NCBI GenBank assembly: GCA_910587945.1
Contig: CAJUNI010000039.1
Span: forward strand, 1-13,623
Length of the DNA: 13,623 nt
Origin: an uncultured Parvibacter sp.
GTDB lineage: Bacteria > Actinomycetota > Coriobacteriia > Coriobacteriales > Eggerthellaceae
Direction of reading: 5' to 3'
Within the stretch, counting starts at the first letter, position 1. Every line of letters starts with the position of its first letter. The notes below the pieces were generated by a model. It searched no databases. It saw only the letters and a program-made list of their open reading frames with translations, and was not told where the DNA came from. Both the position numbers and the translations under genes were made by a program. This document shows, one piece after another, positions 13,084 to 13,623 of the stretch.

Positions 13084-13623
13084 ATGGTTGATCGGGAGGA
13101 ACGAAAGGTTCAGGCAGAAAAGCATAGTGGTCTGATGCGCAGCGCCTTTGCCAAAGAAACGGCTGCCTGTGTGGAAGCCGCCGTCATCTATGAGGAAGGC
13201 GAAGGACGCAGCTTAGAGCTTCCCGACGCTCCCTTCCCGACCACTGAAACCTATGTGGTAACCAGCTTTGCTCCCGAAGCCATCTACCGTGACGGCAAAG
13301 GCAAAACAGCCGTCGTAGATCCCGTTTCATTCACCCGCCCCGGTGGCGCCTACCTTGATGGCTCCTTTGGACCGGAACAAATTCTCTGCGCTGACAGTAA
13401 TTTGTTTGAAGTTCTGAGCGACATCGCTGCCGAGTACCACCAGAAAAATCGGGACTATCGCCGGGGAATGCTCTTTACCGACCGCGCACTCTATCTTCCG
13501 GAGGTGACCTTCCTTCGCGGTGGCGAGGTGCGCCCCGTTGACGTCATTGCCGTGGCAGAACCGCTGCGCGCCCGGGCCCTGGAGAATCACCGCTCCGAGC
13601 GAGAATGCGATAACGCTTTGCGG
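13084..13623 (+). CDS. TIGR02452 family protein, poly(ADP-ribose) glycohydrolase-like (runs off right edge)
   Basis: The first 180 residues of a DUF2263/PF10021-type protein, a microbial branch of the poly(ADP-ribose) glycohydrolase macrodomain fold that removes ADP-ribose. My translation gives FTRPGGAYLDGSFGPEQILC at 83-102, the place where active members have a PGGGF...QEE loop, followed by SNLFEVL and later LFTDRALYLPEVTFLR (130-145) and DVIAVAEPLRARALENHRSE (153-172), all at family positions. The signature glutamates read PEQ (97-99) rather than QEE, so one of the two key acidic residues is a glutamine. AGGAGGA (13074-13080) precedes ATG 13084. The C-terminal half, which completes the macrodomain, lies beyond the window. 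The family call is good; activity is uncertain. Confidence 0.82.
   Translation, partial: MVDREERKVQAEKHSGLMRSAFAKETAACVEAAVIYEEGEGRSLELPDAPFPTTETYVVTSFAPEAIYRDGKGKTAVVDPVSFTRPGGAYLDGSFGPEQILCADSNLFEVLSDIAAEYHQKNRDYRRGMLFTDRALYLPEVTFLRGGEVRPVDVIAVAEPLRARALENHRSERECDNALR

Overview
The window most likely comes from a Coriobacteriia-type actinobacterium (Eggerthellales/Coriobacteriales), a mostly anaerobic, moderately GC-rich lineage. This rests on gene content and protein style: an rpsA N-terminus like those of this class, a DapL-type lysine pathway enzyme, a C69 dipeptidase, an aspartate 4-decarboxylase and a TIGR02452 protein. No rRNA or tRNA is present, so the placement is an inference of moderate strength. 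There is no CRISPR array, prophage or insertion sequence, and the window reads as ordinary chromosome with several structured intergenic regions.

Layout. On the minus strand at the left edge lie the first 52 codons of rpsA (ribosomal protein S1) and, upstream of it, a small four-cysteine TSCPD-domain protein. A gap of about 430 bases, rich in complementary segments, separates this from dapL (plus strand). After dapL come a 14-bp inverted repeat, a weak terminator-like hairpin and an AT-richer stretch with an imperfect 25-bp tandem repeat. A near-consensus promoter with an ArsR-type operator then drives a three-gene metal-resistance operon: an SmtB/CadC-like repressor, a free-standing HMA metal-binding protein and a P1B ATPase lacking its own HMA domain. 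The operon converges on icd (minus strand, NADP-dependent isocitrate dehydrogenase), and a good terminator for icd lies between them. Further right are a GufA-like ZIP metal transporter, a C69 dipeptidase with a strong terminator, and a PF06541 membrane protein with a Pro/Ser/Thr-rich tail. aspD (minus strand) is transcribed divergently from a TIGR02452 poly(ADP-ribose) glycohydrolase-like gene that runs off the right edge.

How the genes may work together. Two metal systems (a ZIP carrier, usually an importer, and P1B efflux) sit a few kb apart. The three central metabolic enzymes meet at 2-oxoglutarate, glutamate and aspartate: Icd makes 2-oxoglutarate, DapL uses the glutamate/2-oxoglutarate pair, and AspD removes aspartate as alanine plus CO2. 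They are not one operon, so this link is thematic only.

Most worth checking: two mutually exclusive hairpins in the icd leader, one covering the Shine-Dalgarno; the altered catalytic signature (PEQ in place of QEE) in the TIGR02452 protein; the split CadA-like efflux system with a doubly equipped metal sensor; the tandem dyads upstream of that operon; and the unassigned dapL leader. All pairings were found by eye, without energy calculations.
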